Notes under the pieces: generated by a model | Database searches by the model: none | Told to the model about the DNA's origin: nothing | What the model saw: only the letters and a program-made list of their open reading frames with translations | Shown here: positions 26,801-38,595 of the stretch, one piece after another | How the letters are laid out: every line of letters begins with the position of its first letter | How positions within the stretch are numbered: position 1 is the first letter of the stretch | Program-made: the position numbers and the translations under genes | Assembly: GCF_029227915.1 (NCBI RefSeq) | Contig: NC_079877.1 | Location: 26,995,851-27,059,850 of the forward strand | DNA from: Hydractinia symbiolongicarpus | Lineage: Eukaryota; Cnidaria; Hydrozoa; Anthoathecata; Hydractiniidae | Direction of reading: 5' to 3' | Length of the DNA stretch: 64,000 nucleotides

Positions 26801-29631
26801 ATACCGACAAACTTATTATCCTTTGGTCGATCGTTCCAAGTGAATGGCGTGATAACAATGGTTCCTATGGTGACCCATAAACGCATGTTTTGCTTCACTG
26901 AATGATTGGGCAAAATTTTAATTTCAAATGATCTCACTATCATATCAGCTGGTAATAAAATCAACGCTGCCGTGCCTAGAAAATCACTCAGAAAAATACA
27001 TCCGATAACAAGTAAACGCACTTTCCGTCCCAACACGAAATGAGAAATCTGCGGATAGGGATCCCTTATGTGTGCTCCATTTAGATACTCTTTTACATCT
27101 CGTCTTAAAGTGGCGTATGTTTTAGATAAAATATACGCAAATGTACCAGATATACAAGTTATGATTACATATATCACAAGGCCTGTATAGAAACCTGTGT
27201 TCTGTAATGCTTTAGGTAACGACAAAGAGCTAGCACCAATCATTTCACCACACATAAATACCGATGCCCAATTCGCCGATAACAACGTGGAATTGTTTGG
27301 CTGTATAAGACTGTCCTGTTCTTCTGTTTCATCACGTCTCTCGTTTTCTTCAAAAGCTCGTGACAGCAGTTCTATAAAAAATGAAAAACTTTTTTTAATA
27401 GTTTATGGCGCGTGGCCTTGTGGTTATGGAGTTCGCTTTGTAATCAATAGGTCTGTGGTTCGGCATGTTTAGCAAGTGTCTTTACCACAGCTACGGGTCA
27501 ACCCATGCCATGTGAGGGAAATTGGGTAGGTAGTGCCGGTGTATACTTAATGTTTACATTGCAAACACAGGACCCACATTGATAACAGTGAAGTGGCTAT
27601 GTCCTGTATAAATATTCGGAATAATAAGAGCAGAATAATATTTACGATATTTTAGTATTAATAACTCCTTTCGTTTTTAAATCGCAATGTAGGCAGGTAG
27701 AGGTCATCATTAGAGACCTTTAAATACTTCCAACACAAACCGTTTTTATAAATTCGTGATCGTTTTAATGCTTGGAAATATAAACCAAGTTTTTACGTGC
27801 ATCAGTGATTTCAATCAACGAGGACAGGGGAATATAGAATGCCTTGGTTAAAAAGTTCCGTTCAGTTGCTTGTCCATAAAATCAATTAAACGATACGAAC
27901 ATTATATCTCTTTAATAATAGCCGTATTCCGTCTGCCTGTCTCTGCGCGGACCCCCCGCTGAGTTAGAAAATGATGTTACGGAAACACGAATATCAAATG
28001 CGATATATTTTTATCGACTTTGTTGCGACGGACAAATATAAAGGACGGGCGAACCCGTGGATTTTTCCACGGGCAACGACTAGTCTATATTATAATACCC
28101 GTGTACGTCTGTCTGTCTGTCACGCAAAATGGTAGCTTAGCTGCGTAATAGCGAGAAGCACGCAATGCGGTATAAAAAGGACGGGCGAACCCGTGGATTT
28201 ACCACGGCTAACGACTAGTTAGATAATATTATATTAGATTTTAAAATAATATTAGAGATACCATTTTTTTTAATTGCTGGCCCGTCTTGATCAAAATGAT
28301 TCCATTGCGAATTTTAGATTTAAATTCAGATATGGATTTACTAGACAAAAAAAAAAAATTTGCTACTTCAAAAAAAAAAAGGCAAATAGGAACCAGGCTA
28401 TTTGAATCTAAAAACAGATCAGTTCTAACGAAGCAAATTCTGTATCAAGTTACTTGTAGAAACATAGCAAAATCGTTTAAAAAGAAGAAATGTGAGATCG
28501 GTTAAGAAAACTTATCATACTTAGGTTAAAGAAATGCGTCTCTATGATATGAAATCCCTTTTGTATTTTGCTTAATTATAACAGCTCATATTTCAACAAG
28601 GGACATCTTTCGAACAATAGTAATCAATTACTTGCACCACTTATAGTGCCCCGAGGTTTTAATACTGCGTTTACATTTGACAAAATTAATCCGGAATCAA
28701 CTTACTAAAAATAGCAACTATATTATAACAACTTTATACGAATTCAGCATGAAAACGATAAAAAATAAAAACAGAAAATTTTCTAAAAGTTTTTTTTCCC
28801 TGATTCGTCTAAATCCGTAATAATTACTTTTATCCGAATAAATATAATATAAACCCACTGATAAAAATGCAGCTGTCTCCAATAGCAGAATTAATACAGA
28901 ATCAATATATAAATTTTAAATTTAGAAGAGGACGCGTTTAAAAAATAATAACATGTCTAATTTTTTCGAAAACTACATTCATATTTTTTTATTAAAAGTA
29001 CTTAAAAATACCACGATAATAAAAGAAATTATTATACGGAGAAAGTTAAGGCAAAATAACCATGGCAAGGAGAATGTAAAAAAAACAAACTTAGAATATC
29101 ATGCAGCCATTCATTTTATCTCTTCAACGCAAGACGTCTGTCCTATAAACCTGACCAACTGCGCATGCATAAGCAAAACAAAACCTGAAATGGTTTAGAA
29201 AATTGTCCCATCCGGGACGACACGTTGGCATGTTCAGAAACTGTCTTCCGCAGTTAAGAGAGGATCAAAATGATGATCTGGAGACGAACGCAGAAACTGC
29301 CTGATCAACAAGTGAGAAGACTTACATCTTTAAAAGAGCAAATGAGGGAGTAAGAAATTTGGCGGCATAGAAGAGCTAAGAGGAGAGAAGGGCAAACATT
29401 GGTATCTCATTGTCTTCTAATATCCTGGTCCTGCCAGGCAACTATTATACTTGAATACTTACATATATCATACATATATATATTTGTTATATTATCTTAT
29501 ACATGAGTTATCTTAATATTAAAATTAATAAAATACAAGAACTGTTTCTAAAATTATAAACTAAGTTCTTTTGCTGGTAATTAAACATTTGAGAAACACT
29601 TACGGATCTCCTCCTGTTCACTCGCATCCAT
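23882..29631 (-). CDS. AAAP-family amino-acid transporter (SLC32/36/38-like), 3 exons
   Basis: Exons on minus: 29631-29604 (MDASEQEEI, ends C|GTAAGT), 27371-26310, and 24165-23882 after a long pyrimidine tract. Phases 1 and 1 match, giving 457 aa. An acidic cytosolic N-terminus (EENERRDETEEQDS) precedes about 11 membrane spans: eight in exon 2 and three in exon 3. SVFMCGEMIGASSLSLPKAL fits the G-x-G-x-LxLPxA pattern of TM1 in the amino acid/auxin permease superfamily, and GFDILPNIQEDMQN fits the conserved TM6-loop region (FxxFPNIQxDM). Family members move amino acids with H+ or Na+ across plasma, lysosomal or vesicle membranes. Substrate and subfamily cannot be fixed from sequence. Intron 1 (2.2 kb) holds a SINE and two mini-Helitrons; intron 2 is 2.1 kb. 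Confidence 0.85.
24166..26309 (-). other. intron 2 of the AAAP transporter
   Basis: GGTATGTG donor side at 26309 and TTTTTTTAG acceptor side at 24166. No nested gene was recognised. A set of short degenerate repeats is at 25245-25420 (listed separately). Confidence 0.7.
25245..25420 (+). repeat. short degenerate tandem repeats in intron
   Basis: About five imperfect units of 30-36 nt built on GGCAAAAATnTTTGGTCGGATAAAAAA. A similar stretch occurs at 18826-18880 (AAAAATTGTTGGTCGGCAAAA), so this is probably part of a dispersed repeat. Confidence 0.45.
27400..27630 (+). repeat. tRNA-derived SINE in transporter intron 1
   Basis: A head with the A-box-like TGGCCTTGTGGTTATGG, a TTTGTAATCA loop and the B-box-like GTGGTTCGGCATG. 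A body follows with a tail near ATAAATATTCGGAATAATAAG. It shares the anticodon-loop region with the SINE at 11.4 kb. Confidence 0.5.
27907..28218 (+). mobile_element. two head-to-tail mini-Helitrons
   Basis: Unit 1 (27907-28083, 177 bp) begins TCTCTTTAATAATAGCC after A and ends CCCGTGGATTTTTCCACGGG, CAACGA, CTAG. Unit 2 (28084-28218, 135 bp) begins TCTATATTATAATACCCG directly after that CTAG and ends CTAG|T. They lie in intron 1 of the AAAP transporter. The two units belong to different subtypes sharing only the 3' end. Confidence 0.8.
28230..29603. other. remainder of transporter intron 1
   Basis: AT-rich intron sequence. Small open frames at 28287-28505 and 28953-29198 are A-rich and show no domain. 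Confidence 0.5.
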
Positions 29632-29639
29632 AGTACTAA

Positions 29640-30870
29640 TGAGCGTTAATTTGTTGAGTGCTTTGGTAATCGATGCAACAAAAGGGTGACCTGGTTTCTA
29701 TTGCGGCTCACAAGAATGTATAAAGATTAACTGTTTTTGATTCACGGCAATGTTAAGTTTATTTGTTGTTTTTTATGGCTTCCTCAAGTAATTTAAATTT
29801 GAAAAAAATAGTTGGGAAATTAGGTATGTGATTGTCGATTTAAATTTTTAAGCACTGTAAAAGAACTAAGTTAAAACAGGAAAAACATTCACCAATTTGC
29901 GGTAATATTGCAGGAATTTTTAATGCTATGCCAGTAATTTTGAAAAACTATTGTTTATCTTTTCCTGTTTACAAAAGTTTCCGGTAGTCCAATATTAATT
30001 TTTATATACAGTTGTTATAACAAAAAAGCAAAGGAGCTGCCATTATGTGAAGAAAGTAAGTAAGTCAAACTTGCTCCGTTGACAAGGCTTCTTTTCTCAA
30101 CGGCAGATAGAAAAAAACAACAACAATTAAGATATAGTCAATTCCAAACACACAAGCAGGAAATTAGTAGACACAACAGACGAGGTTAAACACTTCTGCC
30201 TCTTTTCGTATTACACAAACAATTTATTTTAAGAAAGTCACCAAAACTGAATTTGGCTATCGAGTCAAACAAAAAACAAGAAAAAATTTGTTACCACAAG
30301 CGCTTTACTAGTGCCCAGACTGCGCTGTATAAAAGCCGGTAATTTACATGCTTGGTCCTTTGTGTGATCTTACAATCACGTGACACAGTTTTTAAAACAA
30401 ATACTCCGTGGATATATCGATACCTTGCTAGACTGTCTATACTTTCTAAAAGAATGATTATGGTTAATAAATAAATAAATAAATAAATAATAAATATAAG
30501 TTTCAAGCTTCGCCGGGCCGCAAATTTGGATGTAACGTGATGCACCTTTGACCATTGCTAATTTCATGACTTATGCAATTACAGAGAACAAAGAACCACT
30601 TAACTACTTATATGTAATTTGCAAATCTCCTAATTTAAAATTAAACTATTTTTTTCGACACGTTGGATTCAGTAAAAAAACGCCGCAGGTTGATGACTAT
30701 TTTTTAAAAACAAAAAATAAGAAAACGGTGTCGGTTCACAATCACACATGAAAGCTTCATTTTTATATAATGTAAACGTAAACTATACTGGCATACATGC
30801 GATCTTTCTAAACGAGTTTAATAGATAGACGCAACATGTGCAGGAAGAAAAAATATTTTTTTTTGAAGCT
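29640..30870. other. intergenic, upstream of the AAAP transporter
   Basis: Should contain the transporter promoter; no core element stands out. An (AAAT)n microsatellite is at about 30469-30492. Confidence 0.4.
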
Positions 30871-30879
30871 TCCGCAGGG

Positions 30880-33022
30880 GACTATTAACAAATATTACAC
30901 ATGGAAATGTTTTTCCAAGCCACAACTCAAACAGCTTCCTGAACCAAACATTCTCTTTTATTAGCATATGCTCTGGGAATTGCTTTACATCTGTATTAGT
31001 TGAAATGAAAGCTTCTTGTGCTGCGTGCTTTATATCCTCAGGGGGCTCATCTATAGATTTTTAAAAAATAGGCAAATCTCTTTAATAATAGCCGTATTCC
31101 GTCTGTCTGTGTGTCCGCGAAAGCGGCGTCTTGTAACGGAAACACGAAATTTTTAAAATGCGCACGAACATCAAATGCGATATATTTTTATGCACCTTGT
31201 TACGACGGGTAAATTTAAAGGACGAGCGAACGCGACGGGCACCCCGTGGATTTTTCCACGGGCTAACGACTAGTCTCTTTAATAATAGCTGTATTTTGTC
31301 TGTCTGTCCGCGAAAGCCGCTTCCTGTTACGGAAACACGAAATGCGGTATATAAAGGACGGGCGACCCCGTGGATTTTTCCACGGGTTAACGGCTAGTCT
31401 CTATAATAATAGCCGTCGTCTGTCTGTCTCTGCGTGGACCCCCCACTGAGTTAGAAAACGATGTTACGGAAACACGAATGTCAAATGCGATATATTTTTA
31501 TCAACTTTGTTGCGACAGGTAAATATAAAGGACAGGCGAACCCGTGGATTTTTCCACGGGCTAACGACTTAATTGTATATAACAGCCTTATAATGATTAA
31601 AAACTGGTTGCAAATTCATACTAAACCTTCCTCAAAGTAATTACTAACAAAGCAAAATATTGGAGGTCGCCTTAAGTGAATTTGAAAGTCACTGTCATCG
31701 GAGGTAGAAAGTGCCCCATAATAGTCATCTTCATAAACCCCTGATTCTTGAAGAATCTCTTTTATTGTTGGGACTTATTAGAAATTATCATCTGATGCAT
31801 TTATTAAGATGCTTGTTTTTTTGATGGTTTGGATTATTATCAATGTATTCTTTAACCACGGCAAGCAGCAACTTGCGCTTTTTTAGAATGTTTTTATCTA
31901 CTGGTATACTTATTGATAGTGGAGCAGCAATAAGTATACTGAAAAAACGTCTAAAATCGTATCTAAAACTTTGATTTTTATATTTTCGGCATGACTTTGA
32001 ATGGGAATGTATTTGATATATAGTTACCGGTTAAGGATTTTTATCACTGCCTGGAACATACGCCTTATTGACAGAATGAACAAACGCAACATATTCACTA
32101 TTTGTTTCACTTAATACTAGGGCATTTACATACCCATAAAAAATAATGGATATGAGGACTACCACAAACTTAAACTTCAACACGAATCACATAATAGTTA
32201 ACTTTACCAAAAGAACCATCAACCATAATTACTTTGACTCTGTAATGAAAGTTTATAGCAAGCAGCACTGGATTAAAATTTGAATAACTGCATTGCTTAA
32301 AATAGGTCGCTTTATCGATGTTTTACTCTGAAATTTTTGCCTTTTTTAGTTTTGAAATTATTGTAATCAGTTCAATCCACCTGAAAGCTGCACTTAAGGT
32401 CATAAATAAAAGCGCAAACTAAGTTGCTTAACTATGGCTAAAAAAATACGAAGAAAGAGAAGAAAGAAAGAAACTTTTTCCATTAAACTGGAGTTCTTTT
32501 AATAGTATTCATGAAATTAAAACCTTCGTCTTTTGCAATAAATGATTCTACTGTGTCTGAAAAATTATTGGATATCATACCAGCTGTTAAAATATTGGTA
32601 TTGACTTTTTGTATTGCTATATTAATTAATTAAAAAATATAATCAGAGTCTGAACCAAATTTTTGTTTATAGTTCAACAAGCTTTGATTAAAATACTTTA
32701 CTGGACTTACCTAAATACTGCGGTCAGCTGTAACCAAAATTGTCCAGCAGGAAAGAGAAATGGGTGAGACAAGTTCCCACATTTTTCATCCATTAAAACT
32801 GATAGAGGCGTCCTGGTACAATTACTGCTTTCTGAAAAATTTGAAAAGAAAAGATGAAGAACCAAACCTAAACTTATCTGATGGGTTATCATAATCTGCA
32901 ATTACATTTTCAACAATTTCAGGAACATGATTTTCTGATTGTATTTTAATTGGTACTTCAACAGGTTTAGCTAGAGATAACATATTGGCCGGTATCTGAT
33001 CTATACCAATACCTAGGTACAA
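30880..33022 (-). pseudogene. decayed autonomous Helitron (Rep/N-terminal part)
   Basis: Read on minus, broken by stops and frameshifts, the following appear in the expected order: TPLSVLMDEKCGNLSHPFLF, SPVKYFNQSLLNYKQKFGSD, FLAIVKQL, NPVLLAINFHYRV, GSPHIHYFLWV, YQIHSHSKSCRKYKN, YYGALSTSDDSDFQIHLRR, NLQPVFNHYKAV, and after an interruption EPPEDIKHAAQEAF and RKLFELWLGKTFP. These match the Helitron N-terminal/Rep region of animal Helitron or PIF1-like proteins from memory. HIH at 32154-32146 is the HUH metal-binding motif of the rolling-circle Rep nuclease. Multiple stops make it inactive. The helicase half is not visible. Three mini-Helitrons (31077-31571) are inserted in it. Confidence 0.75.
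31077..31571 (+). mobile_element. three head-to-tail mini-Helitrons inserted in a Helitron relic
   Basis: Units: 31077-31273 (197 bp), 31274-31397 (124 bp) and 31398 to about 31571 (174 bp). Each starts TCTC(T)TTAATAATAGC or TCTCTATAATAATAGCC and ends with the GTGGATTTTTCCACGGG hairpin, then CTAACGACTAG or a close variant (the last is mutated to CTTA). They separate NLQPVFNHYKAV from DEPPEDIKHAAQEAF in the relic protein frame on the other strand, which shows the insertion directly. Confidence 0.8.
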
Positions 33023-33111
33023 AAGGTTATTTTTCTTAAGTATATCAGTGCTGCCTAAACATTTTCTGGTGAAACAGCTTCAAAGTAAACATGCTATTTA
33101 TATCGAAGAAG

Positions 33112-33208
33112 AATTACTACCCGGCAGTGACCGGGATTCGATCCGCGGTGCCCAGAACTTGAGGCCGCAGACGAACTCACTACACTACGTGCGGCAATAT
33201 GTGACGAA
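33112..33208 (-). repeat. tRNA-derived SINE head
   Basis: On minus, CGTAGTGTAGTGAGTTCGTC carries an A box and GGATCGAATCCC a near-consensus B box (GGTTCGAnTCC), about 35 nt apart. The flanks are GC-rich relative to the surroundings. This is clearer than the 11.4-kb copy, but cloverleaf stems are imperfect, so a SINE head or tRNA pseudogene is preferred over a tRNA gene. Confidence 0.55.
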
Positions 33209-33229
33209 CTCAGATAGTTTTTCTGGATA

Positions 33230-35560
33230 GTGTGTATATAAAGGAAAGTCTTTATCATAACACATTCGTGTATTTCATGGTAATACTCGTCTCAGCTATA
33301 TTTGTTAACAAGATGATCTAAAAGAGAGATAAGAAATTGAACACAAATAATCTCAGTTCCAATTATGACATCGACGCTACGAAGTACTTTTAGGTAAGAA
33401 CGCTTATATAAGAATGTAAGATATTATTAGGAACATTAACAAATGTTATGAAGACAAAGGATATCTCTAGGGAGAAAATAGAAATCGATCAAAATTCAAA
33501 TCCTCAAGAAATAATATTTTTGAAAAATCAATATTTGAGAACCTTGGTGTTATTGGCTGTAATGAAATAAAACTTACTATATCTATGCGCATTATGTCAG
33601 TAATTACTTAATGCAGACAAATTGGATTGACATGTGAAAAAACGACCTATAACGTCATCATATGACAATAGAAATCGAAAATATCTACAAAAATGTGAAA
33701 TTACTCTCCAAAATGCTTTCATTTATAAATTCTTTTTTATAACTAAAAAAGGTAAATATATACATGAGTATATTTTATGTAGCATTATCCTCCTTGCAAC
33801 CAGAGTAAATTCATAACAAATGATTTTTGCAATAAACATCGCTACAAAAGCTACATTTACTTTGTATCTTTGTAAGAATGTCCTTTCTTCTCTCATCATC
33901 ATCTCCCGATATGCTATTTATACATTCTCGACATTACTTTTTTACATTGTTTTCTTCTGTTTCATTCGACAATCTTCGCTTTTTCCATCTCCATTTTCAG
34001 TAAAATTTTACTTAAAAACCATTCACGCTTCTCTGTTGTATGAACAGAATACACAAAGCTTTTGATAGCTTCATCCAAATTCAAATGAAGTGGTTGCTGA
34101 TTGAGATGGACTTGTGTTGTACAAAAAAATAATTTATGATTAAGATAATTAGAAATTTATTGCTCTGTTTCTGATTTCTTCTATAACTTTTATAACAGTA
34201 ATTACATATAATTGCTGTTTCCGAAATGAATACATTTTTCTTGATATTATCATACTTTTATACACTCATTTACTTCACACAAGAAAAAGGTTTGTCCCAC
34301 TTGTAGAAAAATAATTCTTCACAATAAATCACGGTCTGGAATTTATCAATCACTTGGTCCGGAAAATACAAATATCCCGGGATGCGTTTTACCAATATTC
34401 CGGTCTGCAATTTACACAGTATGCATGTCAATATTGTATTGACTTTTTGTCACTATCACATTCATAATCACATATTCATACAAATGGTTAGTTTAGAAAA
34501 CATTTAGTTTTAGCACTACAGCAAAAGTTGATATGACCACTTTTAAATAAAGGACAAAGTTGCATTGACAAGACAATTTTTGAATTTTTTTTTATTATTT
34601 TCCGAAAGCCCAATAAAAGATAGGAAAAGTCATAAAATATTGGGAAATTTCATCCAATAATTAAAAAGTTATGAGACTTTGAAATTGCCCTCTATACCAA
34701 ATAGGGTTAAAAAAATATAGAATTACTAAGTATATTTAGTTATACAAAAGCTAGCTATAGAAAACAAAAGACAAAAATCAAAAAGCAAAAGACAAAGCAA
34801 CAAGAACAAGCTGAATGTGAAGAAAACGTCTGCTCCAACTTCAATATTTCTGTAACTTCCAAAGGAAAAGCTAAATTGACGGAGTTTGGTAAACAAACCG
34901 GGGGTAATAGTATTAAAACTGCCTGTGAAGTATAGATGAAAACGTGTTTTACCCCCAGTTTATTTATATGGCTATGCTAGGTGCAGTGACAGACGCGAAA
35001 TAAAACGACGCGAATCAAGTTTGATAAAAATGTCCTGCATTTCGCTGTTGCGGTCGCCGCAATAGAAGGGCAAGCCAACATATAACATACCCGTACGTGC
35101 AATTCAACAAACGCAAAACTGTAAAAAAAATTCCCCCCCTTCTTGTAAAGTATAATATCAAGGGAAGTGGAAACCAGCTCTTTCAATAGACTCAAAGTTA
35201 CATCTCTTATGTTTACACAAAATGTTCGTTCTTTGGGAATAGTATAATTAATTGTTCACATCTCTTATGAAATGCATAAAAACTTTAATTCTTTGCAAAA
35301 TAAATTGAATCGGAATTAACATTAAGTCGTCCCTTTGCCACAATAATAGCTGTATTTTGAATAACTAATCAAAAAGTTTTATGCTGCGCTCTGCACGCTG
35401 ACAAAAGAACCCGAACTATCACAGCAGCGGCAGTGAAAGCTATTTTGGGAGCTGTGGTGTGAAGGTTCAAAGGTTTCATTTGTTGACCTTTTTGTCTTCA
35501 AAAGCTTGCTCATTTAGTAATATTTGTTTTTTTGTATATCTCTTTGGTAATAGCCGTATT
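33230..35560. other. intergenic, no gene recognised
   Basis: AT-rich sequence without supported coding or RNA features. Short open frames at 33634-33816, 33820-34065 and 34977-35195 have no domain or splice evidence. Confidence 0.45.
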
Positions 35561-35569
35561 CTGTTCAAA

Positions 35570-36660
35570 ATGGTTTTTTAAATAGCAAATTAGCACTTGA
35601 GATCCAGCCAGCTAGCTAGCCTTATTTATTAAGCTATTTTTTTAATGTTTTTAATTAGTTTGGTATAAATTTGCCTGTGATACTTAGCTAAGGTTTTTAC
35701 CCCCAATTAATTTTGCCAGAGGCGGCGCCACAATCTCCAAAGTGCGGAGCTTAGGCATAAAGGTAGATTTTGAGATTTTAATGACAATCAATAAGCAAAG
35801 CGAGTTGCCGAAACAGCTGGGTTCCAGGGGGCACTGTAACCCCCCTGGTGGGGTCAGGGGCAAAGGGCCTGGAAGCCAACGCATATTTAGAGTACTAAAA
35901 TACGTAAAACGGCTATATTTAGCAAGATAGCCTGCAGATTCTCTGGTTGGATAACATCAATTTTTATGCAGCGATAGAGAGACTTATTGGCAGAAAATAA
36001 AAAATTATTACTTAGCAATAAAATGGCGCCGCCCCTGTTTGTAACAACAGCCTTTAGGATGCTTTTTATTTAAACTGACAGTACATCTTGCAAATTTCAC
36101 AAAAACTTATTTTACAAAATAAAATTGGTGAGTGATTGTTTTAGCTGGACTGGGTATCGATGGGCTGCTTTCTGTGTTGTTTTTATATTTTTTTTGAAAA
36201 GGGTATTGTGCTTATTGGGCGCACTGATTTAAGCCCTCCATACGAATCTGCGATATGGTTTACCTGTAGTAAACGCTCATCCCGGTATCACGATCAATTT
36301 TTGAGCTTGCATATCTTTGCAATGATAAAGTAACAATAGGTTATAACCTGTGTTTTCATTTAAGCTAATAATGCAGAAATGTCATTTTTTGAGAAATACT
36401 TTAAACCCAGAACATTGGATTTGTCACATACCACATACCTGTACTAAATTTCTCAAACTGAATTGTATGGTTTACCTGCACTTCAACGCTCAACCTAACG
36501 TTCGGTGTTGGAAAGGTTTTGTTGCTGTAAGCGCTCCACTGGATTTGTGGCACCACAAATACCTTATTTAAAGCCCCTAACCCAGATATGCAATATAGTC
36601 TACTTGAACCTTAAGGCTTGATCACTTAACGCCGGGTGTCACGATTAATCTCCATAAATT
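35570..36660 (+). repeat. dispersed repeat R1, copy 2
   Basis: Ordered landmarks shared with 22.6-23.5 kb and 43.9-44.8 kb: CAGCTAGCTAGCC, GTTTTAGCTGGACTGGGTATCG, GGGTATTGTGCTTAT, GGTTTACCTG, CCCGGTATCACGATCAATTTTTGAG. A GC-rich insertion at 35820-35880 (with CCCCCTGG/CCAGGGGG inverted blocks) distinguishes this copy. Confidence 0.5.
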
Positions 36661-36944
36661 TAGCCGTATTTTGTGACTTCAAAATGGTTGCACATACTTG
36701 GCTTCTCAAATGTTATTCTCCTTTTATTTTCCTTGGCTGATTTAATAATGTTGCATTTCAGTCACTTACAACGAATTAAAACCACTACATTCGAGAAATT
36801 TAAATACGTATTCAATTTCCTGTTAATCAAATCAAAAAAGTACAGAATATAGTTTTTAGAGGATGTTTAATGGGCTTTTACAGTTATTTGTAGAAAATAT
36901 TATTTTTTTTGCCTAGTACAGATAAACACAGTGTATTAGCATAT

Positions 36945-36962
36945 ACTAGTCGTTAGCCGATG
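36945..36962 (-). mobile_element. Helitron 3'-end fragment
   Basis: ACTAGTCGTTAGCCG is the reverse of the CGGCTAACGACTAG|T Helitron terminus. The hairpin beyond it is missing. Confidence 0.4.
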
Positions 36963-37779
36963 TATGTTTGTAATCAAAAGCTTATAATTGGCTTGTTTAA
37001 GATTTATAAATTGCTAAAAATTGCAAAACATTCTAAACATATAAAAAAAAAATATTACAAAATAAAAAACCCTCTTTGCCATTTCGTGCATATATAAACA
37101 TTTTGTTTACCTGCGGTATGACATTGTCACAAATAAACAAAATACGGGTATGACTAGTTCAATGACCCGTAGTAAAGTTCTCTTGATTCAAGAAAAATAA
37201 TGCTTACAGATAAGAAATTTTGATAACGTTAGCAATAAACCGGCAAAATACGGAAAAAATTATGAAATTTGTCTGAGATGTGGGTATTTAACATTTTACC
37301 CTCTGACCTAATTATTACAAATCAAAATTGTGAATGAAATACAAAGTAAAAACTTCCAGCATAAACAACAAGGAATCAAGCATATGGTATAGAAGGTTAT
37401 ATCATTGGAGACTGTATATACACAAAAGCTCCATCCATATGCGGCAAGCTTGGGAATTGTATAGTAACTTGCTTGCATTACCATATTCCTGCTATAAAAT
37501 TATTGATGTACATTTCATCAAAGCCTAACAAAAAAGTATGGGAGCTAGTCCTTAGGCCACAGACTCTTTCACGTGTTTGCAGATCCCCAGATTTTCGCCC
37601 GTCCTAGATGTGTGCCGCTTTTGTGCATTATTGTCCGCTTTTAGCATGAAGCAATGCAATTACTTTGCGGTTGACCGAAATAAATCTGCGACACAACAAT
37701 CTGCAACACACAGAATACAGATATTATAGAGACTAGCAGAGAGATTCGGCGTCTCATTAAACTACCAATAAATGTGTGA

Positions 37780-38010
37780 CACAGCGCTTAAGTGCAGGTA
37801 AACTGTATCATACAGCCAAGCCTGGCTTTTAGTACCGGTATATAGTATACCGGTAGCGCTTACAGTTATAGAGCGTTCCCCACGTTGAACGTTCGGGTAA
37901 ACGCTTAAATGAGGGTAAACCGTACCGCACAACCAGGTGGACCGATGTAGTACAAGTATATAGTATGTTGCAAATCCAGCGTAGTGCACACAGCGGGATA
38001 GCGTTTCGGG
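37780..38010 (-). repeat. R1-related repeat, inverted
   Basis: Contains GTGACACAGCGCTTAAGTGC-like and GGTAAACCGTACCGCAC-like segments twice (about 37785-37860 and 37890-37990). Read on minus these match the GGTTTACCTGCACTTAAGCGCT type blocks of R1. Related pieces occur at 38615-38740 and 40095-40215. Confidence 0.4.
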
Positions 38011-38149
38011 TGTAATTTATTTATTTATTTAAAAATAACTTTCCCACAACTTTAAGTCATAGGTTTCCCAGTTACCCAGTAATAGCCAAAACAGTCATAC
38101 GGTGGCATGATCTGCCAAAAAAAGTCGTGCCCGTTTTTTTTTTTGTAAT

Positions 38150-38595
38150 CAAGCGAATCTGCTTAATAATACTTCAAAACGAGCGAATCCGCTCATTACT
38201 GACTAAAAACGGGCGAATCCACTCAATAATACTTCAAAACGAGCGAATCCTCTCATAAATGACTAAAAACGGGCGAATCCACTCAATAATACTTCAAAAC
38301 GAGCCAATTCGCTCATTACTGACTAAAAACGGGCGAATCCACTCAATAATACTTCAAAACGAGCGAATCCGCTCATTATTGACTAAAAACGGGCGAATCC
38401 ACTCAATAATACTTCAAAACGAGCGAATCCGCTTATTAATGACTGAAAACGGGCGAATCCACTCAATAATACTTCAAAACGAGCGAATCCGCTCATTAAT
38501 GACTAAAAATGGGCGAATCCACTCAATAATACTTCAAAACGGGCGAATCCACTCAATAATACTTCAAAACGAGCGAATCCACTCAACAATACTTC
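38150..38595 (+). repeat. 60-bp satellite made of two 30-bp half-units
   Basis: About seven tandem copies with a strict 60-bp period. Each holds AAAACGGGCGAATCCACTCA plus ATAATACTTC, then AAAACGAGCGAATCCGCTCA plus TTANTGACTA. The two halves are clearly related, so the unit arose as a 30-bp repeat that dimerised. The last copies lose the second half-unit type. The array stays open in one plus frame (38259-38603), which follows from the period being a multiple of three. Confidence 0.9.

Noticed and set aside
26579-26905. 108-codon plus frame
   Set aside because: Antisense shadow of the AAAP transporter exon 2.
32707-32901. Exon with a strong donor (TTTAG|GTAAGT) at about 32711 on minus
   Set aside because: The bases after the apparent donor translate as VSPVKYFNQ, which continues the Helitron protein similarity, so the site is inside a former coding frame.
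38150-38595. CRISPR-like appearance of regular repeats
   Set aside because: Adjacent units are all repeat with no unique spacers, and the window is clearly eukaryotic.
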